From assembly GCF_900634415.1 (NCBI RefSeq), contig NC_041376.1:3767011-3831010 (forward strand): 64,000 nt of DNA, in the 5' to 3' direction. A model generated the notes under the pieces. That model did no database searches. It worked only from the letters and a program-made list of their open reading frames with translations, and was not told the origin of the DNA. A program made the position numbers and the translations under genes. Positions 36,801-49,886 of this stretch are shown here, piece after piece. Each line of letters opens with the position of its first letter. Positions within the stretch are counted from its first letter, which is position 1. The stretch is from Cottoperca gobio. Lineage: Eukaryota; Chordata; Actinopteri; Perciformes; Bovichtidae.

Positions 36801-39247
36801 ATATGAATCCTAAGCATAAATAAACACATGTATTTTCTTAAAACTGTTTGTTTTCCTGCTAAGTTCACAGATTTTACTCTTCAAAGTCTGTTTACTGGTT
36901 TGTGGATGTCCGAACAGTTTTATAAGCGGTTGTTTAAAGCCTGCAGAAAGTGACGTAAACACACTACATGGTGGTATCATGTTTAGATTTTGTACACGGT
37001 CGAAAGTATAAAATGCTTCCATTGACTGAACAAACCGGTGCATAAAACACACTACGCTGTAGATCTTCTACACATGTTTAGTATCTTTGTAAATGCTGAC
37101 GGTTGTAAAAACACCTCAAGTGAATAAATTCCCAAAACACGAATGGCCGCTTTACTCGACGCAGATTAACCCCCGGCCTTACGCTAAATCCTTTTTCCCC
37201 ATACAGAGCTCTGTTGTAAAAACCCATTGGTCTGCAGCCGGACATTAATCAGAGTGAATCATCTCACCTCATACTCGGGCTCAGTGTCTGCAGGCTTGGG
37301 GGACGTCTTGTCTCCACCTCCGATGGTGACGGGCTCAGGGGTCGTGGCCACGGTGGGGGAAGCGGGGTCAGTAGGCTGCTGCTGCTGCTGCTGCTGAGGC
37401 GGCTGCTGATGTTGCTGTTGTGGCAGCGACGGCTGTGATTGCTGTTGATGCTGAGGCTGTGAGTGAGCGAGCGACTGAGGCTGCTGCTGCTGCTGCTGCT
37501 TGCTTTGAAGGCGATGGGTGCTTGATTATTGAGACTTCTTCTTCTTTCTCCGTCTCTGTTTCATTCTCCTCGTGATCCTTCATCGCGTTCATCGCTGACA
37601 TCTGTTTGGACTTTTTCTCTGCCTGAAACACAACAGTGATGAGGACACGTCTTAAATAGGGAAGTTTCGGAAAAACCCTTGACAGTTTTCTAAAAAGGAA
37701 CAGAAAGAATAAGAATCTAACAAAACAGGCAATGCTAAATATACAGGACATACCAGGTACAACCAAAACCATGATCTGACAAATTGAAAAACTATTATTA
37801 TAAGGAGGTTTAAGTTTTTGGCTCAGTTTGTCTGTCAGCACGATTTAAGGAAAATCTACTCGCCCAATATTCATGAAACTTGAAACTGGAGAGGTGGAGC
37901 ATGGGCCAAAAAGAACCCAATACAATTTGAAGCTTCGATAACGGCTCATTTTATACAGCGAGTTTCAAAAACATACTTCACTGCAATGAAATGGGGACTC
38001 AGCTTTCCATTCATACCCCATTTATGCAACTCCACAACTGTTTAGGGACCCCGGCATGCAGAAATATTAAAATACACCATTTTTAGAATAGGTGAAAAGA
38101 ACACATTTACACTGCACGCTAACAGCAGCATGATCTTTGCCCCAAAATTGCATGTGATCAGCATAAAGTGGGCACATCTGTAAAAGGGGAGACGTGTGTA
38201 TCCACAGTATTGAGGTGATGGGTCAAGAGGCCTCTGTGAATAGTTTCCCCCCTCGACTAAAATTCAGATTTTGGAGCGTTCTTTAGCGTCTTTCACAACA
38301 AGCTAGCACGACACGGTGCCAATGCATTTCTTAAGTTTCCTGGTTTCATGTGATATCAGTTTCTTCACTCTAGATTTAAAACTAATCCCGCTACAGCCTC
38401 TTAAAATCCCGCCGGTCTCAGAGGGTTCAACGCTCTGACTAATACATTTACACACATCTTCTTTGTCCATGTCAGATTACAACTTGAACACACCGAAGGC
38501 GGAACAACGACTGCCCAACTCAGGAAATGGGACCATCTGGTTTGCGCTCTGGTTCTCTGCGTTTGTCACTACGAGCTGCAAACTTACAGTCATCTCACCG
38601 ATATTCATTTCAAAGATATTGACGAATGCAGCTTTATGTAGAAATGCATGCTACGTGATCATACAATATATGTAATCACACATTCTGCCTGAATCATGGC
38701 CGTGCAGGACGACCACATCCAGCATGTATAGAGGCCGATAGCATGTGTAGCTGTGCACGGCGTCTCTGCTGTGTAAGTGCAGAATCTTGATTGTGGGAGC
38801 CTGACAGCCTTTTTAAACATGGCTTTATCTCTGACTGTAAGGCCCATTCATCAACAGCACGGCATACAGTAACTCTATAGTGTCCAGAGCTGCAGCGGGG
38901 AGTTCACTGGGTTTGTGGTACCTGACACTGAACCGCTAGGTCGATCATAGAGGACGAGACGCAGCCGGGACTTAAGCCTCTCACAGTAAATCCCCAACAG
39001 CTGCACCCATTCTGATGTCTCTCTCTCAAACACACACACACACACACACACGGTAGGACTCACATGCACACACATGTTAGCTTTCTTCTCCTCCTCTCAC
39101 TCTTTCTCTTCAAAGCACGCTCACACTTACAGAATATGTATCTGCAGTCCCAAATGTAAACACGTGTTAGTCATACTATAGGCTCCACGTGAGAGCCATG
39201 CTGCACAGCTGTGCTTACGTTCCTCAAGTGTTTCTCAGGTTCTCAGG

Positions 39248-39296
<49 letters not shown>

Positions 39297-42200
39297 CTGT
39301 AAATGTCCAGAGGTGAAGTGGGTGGGGAGAGACTGAGAGAGAGCGTACAGCAAAACCGCCCATCCTCTCTCCCAGTGTGACTCGTAAACAATAGCGCCTT
39401 TAAGGGGAGGTGGTGCTTAGGCGGCCTGGGGAGGGGTTTCGGCGCAGAAGAGTAGAAACATGTGCTCTTCAATCAAGAGGCTCTGCTGTGGTTTATAAAT
39501 ATCTGTACTGTAGTGCTCGATGGATGGTTCAAAGCCCTTGGCCATATGTGTTAGGCTTCCTGGCTCCGGCACAAGCACATTGGAGTTAGTGTTTCGACAG
39601 CCGGCTCGATTGTGTGGTTCCAGATGATCAACTGCAAAAACTAACAAATGTCAATTAAACTGCTAAATGTGTTGTGTGTATGGAGAGAAACGATCTGTAA
39701 TCATATCGGCGAGAGGCTGCTGGAAGAAATGGGCTGACGGAGAATAACTGCAAAGTGAGATTTTATGAATTTACTCCAGAGTTAGCTACTTTATCTCTGC
39801 CGACAAGCAGGGCGGCAAGTAATGATTATTTTATTAACTGTTAATCTGCAGTTTAATTAATAGTTTGGTCTATAAAATGCCGGAAAATAGTGAAAGATGT
39901 CCAATCCCAGTGTCTCAAAGACCGAAGTGCAAAGATATTCAGAGAAAAGCTGAACATTTGCCATTTTTGCATGAAAAATGACTCAATGATTAACTGCTTA
40001 TAAGCTCTGTAGTGACCAGTAATCACAGGTAAACTGGGAGATGTGTAAATGGCACTAAAGCAGCTGAGCTACTGTGACATTTTGGTGCTTTCAGGGTCAG
40101 ACTCCCTCCAGGGTTCCTTTTCCTCAGAGCCAATGAGAAAGGGACGCTAGAAATGCCAGTGGGGGGAGGAGAGAAAGTACAGTGGCTATAAGAACCAGAT
40201 ATTTGTCTCTGGACTTCTTCCCAGTTGTAAATGCCCCCCTTTTGGGGGCCTCACAGTGTGTGTGCAGCTCCACCAGTAAGACAGGCCCTCCGAGTCTAAA
40301 GGGGAAAACAGGAAAGGAGGTAGCAGAGACACAATGCGGTCTTTATCATTTACGCACGCCTGCCCGTCACTGACAGCTCAGACATACCAACACTTATATC
40401 TGCTGTCACGCCGCGCTAAAGACAAATACCAAAAATGACAGCAGACATACTGTGGATGTATAGACACAACCTCACATCTACACTTTTCCCCCCCTTGGAA
40501 ATATGTGTGCATACAATGGAAAGCCAAACCTAAGCGACTGTATTGACGTAATCGTGGATTTTGTTATGGGGAGAGTGAAAGCAGAAGCTCGGCAGGCCTC
40601 TAGCAGAGTGTAGAGACATGTCGAGTGCACAATAAGGGATAATCTGACTTAGAGGTCTGTGCAGCATGATACCCTGAGGGCTCAAGGGGTGACAGAGTGC
40701 ACTGTGAGGCAGAAAAAAGAGAAGCGATATTAGTCTCTGGGGTGTGCAGATGATACTTTAGTCTCCAATCTTGGCTGTACTTGTTAACGGAAAGGTCACG
40801 TTTACAGCGTAGCTTCAGTTATTTATAAGACAACGACCGGCTATAATAAGGCCGTTAACATTACGAGGAAAAGTTCACCGTCTCAAAGAGTCAAAAGTGA
40901 GACGAAGAGTAAAAAGCTTCACACAAATCAGACGTTAGAGGGAAACTGAAGTTCAGGTGCCATCGAAACACACAAGCATCCTGCAAACTCTGACTAAGGG
41001 TAAAAGTTAGATGAAATAAACTGTCACTGAACATTACTTCCTCACGCAACGTGACAGCGAGCCTTTGAAGCGACACAAAAGAGTTTGACCTTTGAATGCA
41101 GTAGTCTCTCATGCGCAACAGGCAGGGGAGGCACAGCGGGGACTGTTTTGTGTAATTGTTTGATGGATTAAACAATGACATACAGTATGTCTTCAGTGCA
41201 CAGACATAAGCGTATATGCTAAGCAGGACTGCAAACAATTACAAAAAGCACTTCCTTAAGTCACGACAGGTGTAGATCAGAGCAGGAATGAGGAAAATGC
41301 TGTCTTAAAAAACGCACGAGTGGCAGGTTGTGCTGTGCAGCGATGTGGCCGCTGCATTCATTCGCCTGATTTTAAGCACAGATCCCTACAAAGGCTGTGC
41401 ATTTCACGAGTGGCCTTGGGGGGTCACACCCAAATAGGCCATCTGGTTTTCATTGTATTGCGTCCTTTTAAGAGATAATTAGGAATATTACAGAGTCAGC
41501 CATGAATACATAAACAGAAATCCCCATGAATCCACAAGTGGAGTTGTTAAAAAAAAAAAACGCTCCCTGAGGAGGCTGCTCGGCTCCCTCCAGAGCCCTT
41601 TAAAACCTTTGCAAGGTATTAAATGAGTCTGCTTATAGTAAATCTACGAGCTAAATCCAAAAGAACAAAGTGCACAAAGATAAGAAGGAGAGAGATTTAA
41701 GGCCTACACAACAACTTCACCTTTTTCCCCAGTTAAATGTTATGTAAGGTGAAATCATGGTGGCTCTCACAAAACAGCAACATTCTCGAGGTAAATATAT
41801 CTACTAGGACGTTTCTAGACGCTGCTGTGAAGCAGGAAATAGTTTCAGCACATATTCACCCCACGGGAAAAACTTTTTTCACGCAAGCAACTTTTTCCCA
41901 AACACGGCTAAAGCCTTGCTCACTCTTCCTTCTTTTAAAGAGACGGTTTCCCTTTAAGCCGTGCAGAGCAGATGGCACGACAACTCTCCGGGAAAATACC
42001 TGAAGTCAGCATATTCCCCTCGCTGTAAGCAGGCTAATCAGACATGCACACTATCCCTCCGTGTTATCAAACAAACAATGCAGTGCACATACCCATACAC
42101 ACCAGCGCGCAACCCTCATAATCCAGTGTGGGGCTTGAGTTTTTTTCACCCCCACTCTCAGGGTAGAAGAGATCGCTTAAAAAAAGAAAGCATGAACATT

Positions 42201-45200
42201 TCTTTGTCTGGGAATTCAGGGTCAGGTGATTGCCGACAGGAATTCTGGTTGGCTGGAGAGGACTTGCAAAATGTTGGCAGAGAGCCAAGAGGCTGTCTTG
42301 CAAGCAGGGCTGGAAATTTGCTGCAAACCTCATCTTCACCCTCATATCCATAGCACAGAGTTCATTTCCATAGCTGGGGGAGGGGTCAGGAGAAGAATGG
42401 GGGAGGGAAATAGAGAGGGAGAGACGGAGAAGTCCACTGTAACACAAGGCACATGAAAAGAAAAGAGATCCTGGAGAAGTGCAAGACGGCAGTAACCCTT
42501 TCAGCCACCACGTCCTCCCTGCTGTCGAAAACATGCAACAGCAAAGCTCTGTGTCAAGAGCAGAACTAAAACTTAAAGCTCTGCATCATATTACTCCTCA
42601 GGTAAGCAGGGAAGGGCTTTGAAGGCAACACACATCAGTCTTTGTGCAAATCACATCAAAGCCTGCAATACGCCAGATGGAAAAAAACCAGCATGCTCAG
42701 AATTTGCAACTTGCAAATCCCCTTCAATGGAAAGCCTTGCAAGAGAATCCACCTCAGCGTGGTAAACGTGAACGGCGTACTTGCCTCGTATTTAACGACA
42801 TTTCACTCGCGGGACCCCGGCATGTCCTGCATGTCCTGCTAATTTGGCAATATTTTCTCCCCGCAGACATTTTTATGGCCGTTCTCCGAGCCCTCTCCAG
42901 AGTAGAGCAGACGGGGGCGGGGAGGCAGAGGACGTGGAAGACCCCATGTTGATACTATGGAGACTCCTCATTATGTAAGAGATGTACATCTCATTACTAC
43001 CAGGCGTCGTAGTTAACGCGACTAAGTAATGAGCAATGTGGGGAACTTCATATTTATAAGATGTTGCATGAGGAGCTTCTCTTAATGGTCCAAAAAGGAA
43101 ATCAGAGATCGGATAAGTCGCCACGTTGGCTGAGAAGTGCTGCATTTAGAAGCTTTCCATCAAATCACAAGATCTTCATGAGTGGATGGAGTTCGCTCAG
43201 TTATCAAAAGGACTTCTCGTGTTCTCGAACTTGGAAAGTTGGCAAAACAATCTCACCAAAAGGTCCATTTGGTAGCCGTTATGAATCATGAGGAAGATCA
43301 TGTGATACAACTGAAAGCTCCAAAATGGCTACTTTTTATTATTGCTATGGGGACTATTTCTTTGATGCAAATGCTCATGGTGAAAAAACAACGTCAAAGA
43401 AATAGATAGTAGCACAAGCAGACAGTCAAAAGCAAAGCGGTGATGCTAGTCTATCATACGACGGTGGTGATATGTTGCCAAGATATCGTCATCATTGAAA
43501 CAAATCCCACTTCTGCCAGTTACTAACAGAACGCTGTATGCACACACTCTTTCATATTTTCATCCAAACCATGAATCCTTTCGAGGCATTTTCCTCTGCT
43601 AATACAAGAGACAAGAACAACGTCAGGAAACGCAGAAGCTAACGGAAATCCACTGAAATAAATGGTACCTTCAAGAGATATCAAATGACCCATCAAATAC
43701 ACTTGGCCGTGAATGCACCACACGCTCTATCTTTGGCCCTGGCAGCTTTCAGTACACGCCTGACCCTGTGGTCTGCGGTGGCTGGGACAGAGCTGGGGTA
43801 CTCACCTCCATCTTCCACTTGGCCAGCCACTCCTCTCTGGTCCTCTTGTTAATGTAATAAGGGTCACCAGCCTGGAAGGTTATTCTGGGCACGGGCCTCT
43901 GACGAAGGCTGATCTCCCAACCAACTCCCCTCTTGCCTCGACCTCCCTGTTTAAGGTGCTAAAAAAACAAACAAAAAAAAAAAGTTAGCTACTTGTTTTT
44001 GATTCTTCCTTTTTCTCTTTTAAGGAAGCAGATTTGTAGTAAATCTGCTTCCATGTGTCACGAGAGCCTCTGAGACAGACTCCAGTTAACAAGTGAGTCA
44101 TTTACAGGTGAGGAGATGGGGTTGTTTGATTTCTAAAAAGATTCTCACATGTCGGTGTGTGCCGTATGGTGCCTTCAGCTTGTGATTGGTCGGGCAGTGA
44201 GAAGATCACAACTCCGCGGCAACAGTCTCAAGGTCACCAGCACCAAGTGATACAACAAGCCCCCAAGTGTATTTGATATTTCAAATCTATACACCATAAG
44301 GTACCATTTCATTTCTTAGTGCAAAGGCAGGAGAGCACTCTGGACCTTGGAGATAGGCGACTACGCAAAAGCTTCTAGTTTACTTTCGGTGCAAGCTCTT
44401 TGTGGGAGATTTAAGAAGTTTAACAACACACAGACAGAAGCTTAAAGGAACTGTTTGATACTTTGAGAAATACGCTTTTTGCTGAGAGTTGATTGAGAAG
44501 AATTGTTGTTTTTAGAATTGAGCTTTAGACTTCCCCCGAGTTTTCAGTCTTTATGTTAAACAGGCTTCACAGATATGAGAGTGGCATCAATCTCATCTCA
44601 CTTTGCAAGAAAGCCAATAAGCGTATTTCCCAAAATATCGAAGTTTAAAAACAACAAATGTCTATCTCTGCACAGAGCCAGGCTCGCTGTCTCCAGTCCG
44701 TATTCTAACGTCTTCTCATCTCACAGCTATATTATCCAAAACACGAAATCCTCCTCAACAAGCAACCTGTCCTAGAATAAGACCACAATTGCCATATATT
44801 GGAAAGGTTGTTGTAGACGTCAGGTGGAGAATGCAGTCATATTCAGTATTTCTGCTACAATAACCTTTATTCAAGTCAAGAAAAGCACATTTGCTTCTGT
44901 TCAAGCTGCACCACGAACATCTTTCATGCTGGCAAGCACAGGATTCACAGTTTGTGACAGGAAAGGTAATTCGCCCCTACAAAGGAAGCTACAGCCCTGG
45001 CAAGTGTGACAGACACCTTGAGAGTTACAGCAGCCAGAGAAGAGGAAAAAAGAGCAGAAATCTTACCTCAGTCTTGACTGCATCACGCCTGTCCTCCTCC
45101 TTGTGCTCCACATCTAGAGAGAAGACAGCGACACAATGGAGGGCCTGAATCATTCATAGGAGTGGAAATTGACCATATCCTCGTATCTGTGTTAAAATGA

Positions 45201-46091
45201 AATGTCGTCGTGTTCACCAATAACCCACATAACGCATTGTTGAGCTCGCCCTCCTCACATCGTCCCATTAGCTACGCGTTTGATTGAACTCAAGTCAAAT
45301 GGATATAACAGCTGACAGATACCGGCTCAAACGTGCCCAGAGATGAAACCTCCCGTGTGATCACGGGTGCTTGTGTGCTCAGGTGCCACGTGAGGGTTTG
45401 ATGCAACCCAGAGGTCTCGGAGCGGCTGCCCAGGTTATGATGAGCGTGGACACCGGCCAGGTTTACTTTGGCAAATGTCACACTTCTAACCTTATGTACC
45501 CCCCTTCATGAGACACACAGCTGGTTGCTATTAGCACGGCCCCTCCCACGCCGCCGACACAGAGCCGCGAAGGCAACAACGTACTGCTTCACTTGACTGG
45601 GACTCGGGGGGCCTTTATAATCTGCCTGCCAACCTCTAGAACCTCAACAGGATCAAGATACGAGTCTCTCACTTCTAATATCATGGTCATAATACTCTAT
45701 TAACCGAGTACTCTTACACTACGGTATACTTCAGATTGATCCGTACTGTTAACCTGTTCATATCTGTATTTATACTGTTTTTGGCATTAAAAAAGTATAT
45801 TTTGGATTAGCACCATAATCTTAGACTTTTATATTTGCACTCGTCTCACTTTGTATTGCAGCTGCCGCACAATAAAGTTTCATCTCAACTCTTCTTGCTG
45901 CCGTTGAGTTATGTACAACCGGATGCTGTAGAAATGTGCAAATGGGGGATTTTGAATCCTCTATTTTATGGTCACACATGAACTCCCCACAGCACACACG
46001 GTGAAATGTAGACTCTGCATTTAACCCATCCTAGTGTCAGGAGCATGTGTTAGGACACTTTAAGAGACACTGTCCCTGATACAACCATGAG

Positions 46092-46146
<55 letters not shown>

Positions 46147-46286
46147 TTTATGTTCAAAACATATGATCAGCTTGTTAAATTGTAAAATATTGTGTAATGT
46201 TATGGGTTTAACTATCCAAAAGCATAAAAAAGTAGTTAAAATCAGCTTCACCACGACCAGTAAGAGCGTTAAAATGCCCGATACAT

Positions 46287-46338
<52 letters not shown>

Positions 46339-46344
46339 GTAGTA

Positions 46345-46380
<36 letters not shown>

Positions 46381-46446
46381 GTAATAATAGTAATAATAAT
46401 AATAATAATAGTAATAATAGTAATAGTAATAATAATAATAGTAATA

Positions 46447-46477
<31 letters not shown>

Positions 46478-46578
46478 TAGTAATAATAGTAGTAGTAATA
46501 ATAATAATAATAGTAATAATAATAGTAATAATAGTAGTAGTAATAATAATAATAATAGTAATAATAGTAATAATAGTA

Positions 46579-46639
<61 letters not shown>

Positions 46640-46647
46640 TAGTAATA

Positions 46648-46678
<31 letters not shown>

Positions 46679-46773
46679 TAGTAGTAATAATAATAATAAT
46701 AATAGTAATAATAGTAGTAATAATAATAATAATAATAATAGTAGTAATAATAATAATAATAGTAATAATAGTA

Positions 46774-46825
<52 letters not shown>

Positions 46826-49012
46826 TAATGGTTCATTAGTATACATGTTGTGGTCCCTTTTCAATTCAGCTCTAATACCTTTACTTGTGACACTTCAATA
46901 CACTCGGCTGCTTAAGCTTAAAGACTTTTACTAAAGTAAAATATTTCATTCAGGACTTTTACCTTTTTAAATGGCAGTCCTGCTTACTTTTAATTAACTA
47001 CAGGATCTAAATACTTCTTCCCACACTGTGGTGTTGTAAGGATTCAAAACTCTTGAATACTATCCGTTTTTTCTTAGAAAGACAAATATTTTTCACAGGA
47101 AAGAAAATGCCCAGATAGGAAGTTGCGAAACCAGAAGCGAGAGGTGCAGCAGCGTAACCATCGTCAGAAATAGCCCAGAACATATTTAGTGAAACGTGCT
47201 CTGAAACCGCAGTCTAATAAAAAATGTGTTGAACACAATAAAAGCTCCACTTGGGATTTCCCATTAACTTGGCCACGATTTAAGATGTGGAGGTTCACAA
47301 CAACACGGGCATGTTATTCATTCTTTAACAGCATTGTTTCCCTGTGATTAGTGGAGCAGCGAGAGGTTAGCCAGGGAGCATGGATCCCACCCAACTGAAA
47401 CACTGAGGCAGCAGAGTAACTGCTTCGCCCACGGCGGCGGCAGCAGCAGAAAAATAGATAAGGACGCCAAAATCAGCTTCATCGCAGCAGTTCAAATACC
47501 TCTGGTGTTACTTTCACAATGTTTACTTTCAATGTAAGCAAGTGTGCCTTAAATTAGCACGATGGCACAGCCTGAGTAAACATGACTATCTGCTGAGTCG
47601 AAGCCCGAACACTATCGTAACACTTGAGCCCTGAGAGGCGAAGGACAACTTTTCATGGCATGTTTTCTGCACAGCCAACACCGGCTTGTGAGTGAAGTAC
47701 CATCCAGAGCCGTCCAAACAATAGTCCGCTCTCTCAGCAGCCTCTTCAAGTTGGTTCCATGTGTAGCCGAGTCCCCTTCTCCCCCTATGCTCTTTTTTTT
47801 CTTCCCATCCCTCTCTCCTTCCTGGTGTCCTCGTCCTCATCGGGAATAAGTGACTATATAACAAATCGGTGAGGCGACGCAGACTGCCAAGGTCATTGGG
47901 TTTGTGAGGGGAGCTGGCTAGTGTGGCCCACGGAGGGTATACCGTGCCAGTTTGAGCGTGTTCCAGTTTTCGTATTGCTGCAGCTCAGTTCCACTACAGA
48001 CGGAGTTCAAATCCTTCCTGTGCCCTCCAGATGGATAACAGAAACTATCGATCCACCACGCTGCCCCCCACCAAGGACTCTCCTCTCTGAGACAAATACA
48101 CCAACGCTCTATTCAATCTATACTATTGCCAAGCCTGCCCCCCCCCCCCCTGTAATATGTACAGTGTGCTTTCTTAATCCTCAAGATTATTTTGATGTCC
48201 TGTTTGAAAATAAATCCTATAAATGTGTGTGTGTGTGTGTGTGCACTATGGACCCCACATGGTGGACCTCTAGTCTTTACTTTTACGGTTTTGTGGCTAA
48301 AACTGCTTATGCCGACAACTTAGTTCCTCTTTCTGTTGATACTAAGCAGTCTGCTGTTTGTTGCTTCTGCTGGAAATGTCAAAGACACTTCCTGTGCGTC
48401 CGCGATAGATCTAACTGACACTTAGACAGTTGCAGAGCTCAGGATAAAATAATAGTTTATTGTAGGCGCTGCAGCAGTTTCCAGTGTCGGTAAACATGTG
48501 GTCAAGCTCAGATGTTGTGGAGTCGGTCAGTATGATAGTGATCTGAGTTAGTCTATGTGTGTGAGTGTTAGCGAGAGGCTAGCTGGGAGCTAACCACACT
48601 GTTCCCTACAAAACAAAGCACCGTGCCACATGATGAGTGTTGATGCTTTAACAGTTAAACATGTCATTGTTAGGGAACCCTGATGGTAGTTATCAAACGA
48701 TGCATTGGAGCTAAACACAGATTAGCAGAGCTGGTTTGGAGAAGCACAAAAAGCTAATGGGGTTATCCCAGATTTCTGCCTCAAAGTGATGTAACAGATC
48801 CTAGACGCAGATCAGGTGAATACTGAGTGCAGACTCAGTTTGTAAAGAGTTCTGGGCACAACGCCATTCACCTGGCAGGGCCCCCGACGGAGAGGCGGCC
48901 AAAACAGAGACCTGCCCGCTCCCAACAGAGGCTCGTTGCCAGGAGACGGGTCGCTCCTCCCCTGGCTTTATTTACTGCTCATCAAGGTCATAGCAGAGAG
49001 AGAGGGAGAGAG

Positions 49013-49065
<53 letters not shown>

Positions 49066-49090
49066 GAGGAGGAGAGAAGAGAGAGAGAGA

Positions 49091-49129
<39 letters not shown>

Positions 49130-49143
49130 CGAGTGAGAGAGAG

Positions 49144-49219
<76 letters not shown>

Positions 49220-49641
49220 AAAAGAGAGAGAGAGACTAAGTGATATTGGTAATTTTGGATTAAAACTAGCTGTCAGCACCTCTCTACCAGCATCACTTAG
49301 TCTCTCTCTCTCACACACTCTGGCTCTTCCCCCTCTTCTAGAAAGAGGAGAGAGAGAGAGAGCGAGAAAGAACGACAGAGCGCGAGAGCGAGAGAGCGCT
49401 ACCGGCGAGAGAGGCACCGACAAGAGAGCGCGAGAAAGATAAGACGAGCGAGAGAGCGGTAATCGAGGAGAGAGCGAGGAAAGAAAGAGAGATCGCGAGC
49501 GAGAAGGCTCTATCTCTCGCTCTCTCTCTCATCCCTCCTCATCTCTATAATCTTTCTCTCTACCTCTCTCTCTCTCTCTCTCCCTTTGTCTCTCTCTCTA
49601 CTCTCTCTTTCTCCTCTGCCTCTCTATCTCTCTCTACATCC

Positions 49642-49672
<31 letters not shown>

Positions 49673-49801
49673 ACCTCTCTCTCTCTCTCTCTCTTTGTCC
49701 TCTCTTCTACCTCTCTCTCTCTCTTTCAAAAGGAAAACTGCACTTTCTCTTACATTATTATTATTATCTATTACTCTGTGTATTCACATTGTAATTGATG
49801 T

Positions 49802-49886
<85 letters not shown>

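Noticed and set aside
37368..37622. Reading the Ala-rich frame of the dnmt3a exon as a genuine alternative C-terminus
   Set aside because: Downstream exons are strongly conserved in the other frame, and the Ala stretch is just the CAG repeat read one base out. Kept only as a finding about the frame break.
39998..43805. Promoter of a short Dnmt3a2 isoform
   Set aside because: Expected from mammals, but no convincing promoter plus splice donor combination was visible.
46208..46864. Long open frames of poly-Leu, poly-Ile and poly-Tyr on both strands
   Set aside because: They are translations of the TAA/TAG trinucleotide array; no protein family, no splice context.
47921..48418. 165-aa open frame on the + strand
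   Set aside because: It lies in a dnmt3a intron, spans a (TG)n tract and a C-run, and has no recognisable domain.
48827..49423. Arg/Glu-rich and Ser/Leu-rich open frames
   Set aside because: Artefacts of GA and CT repeats.
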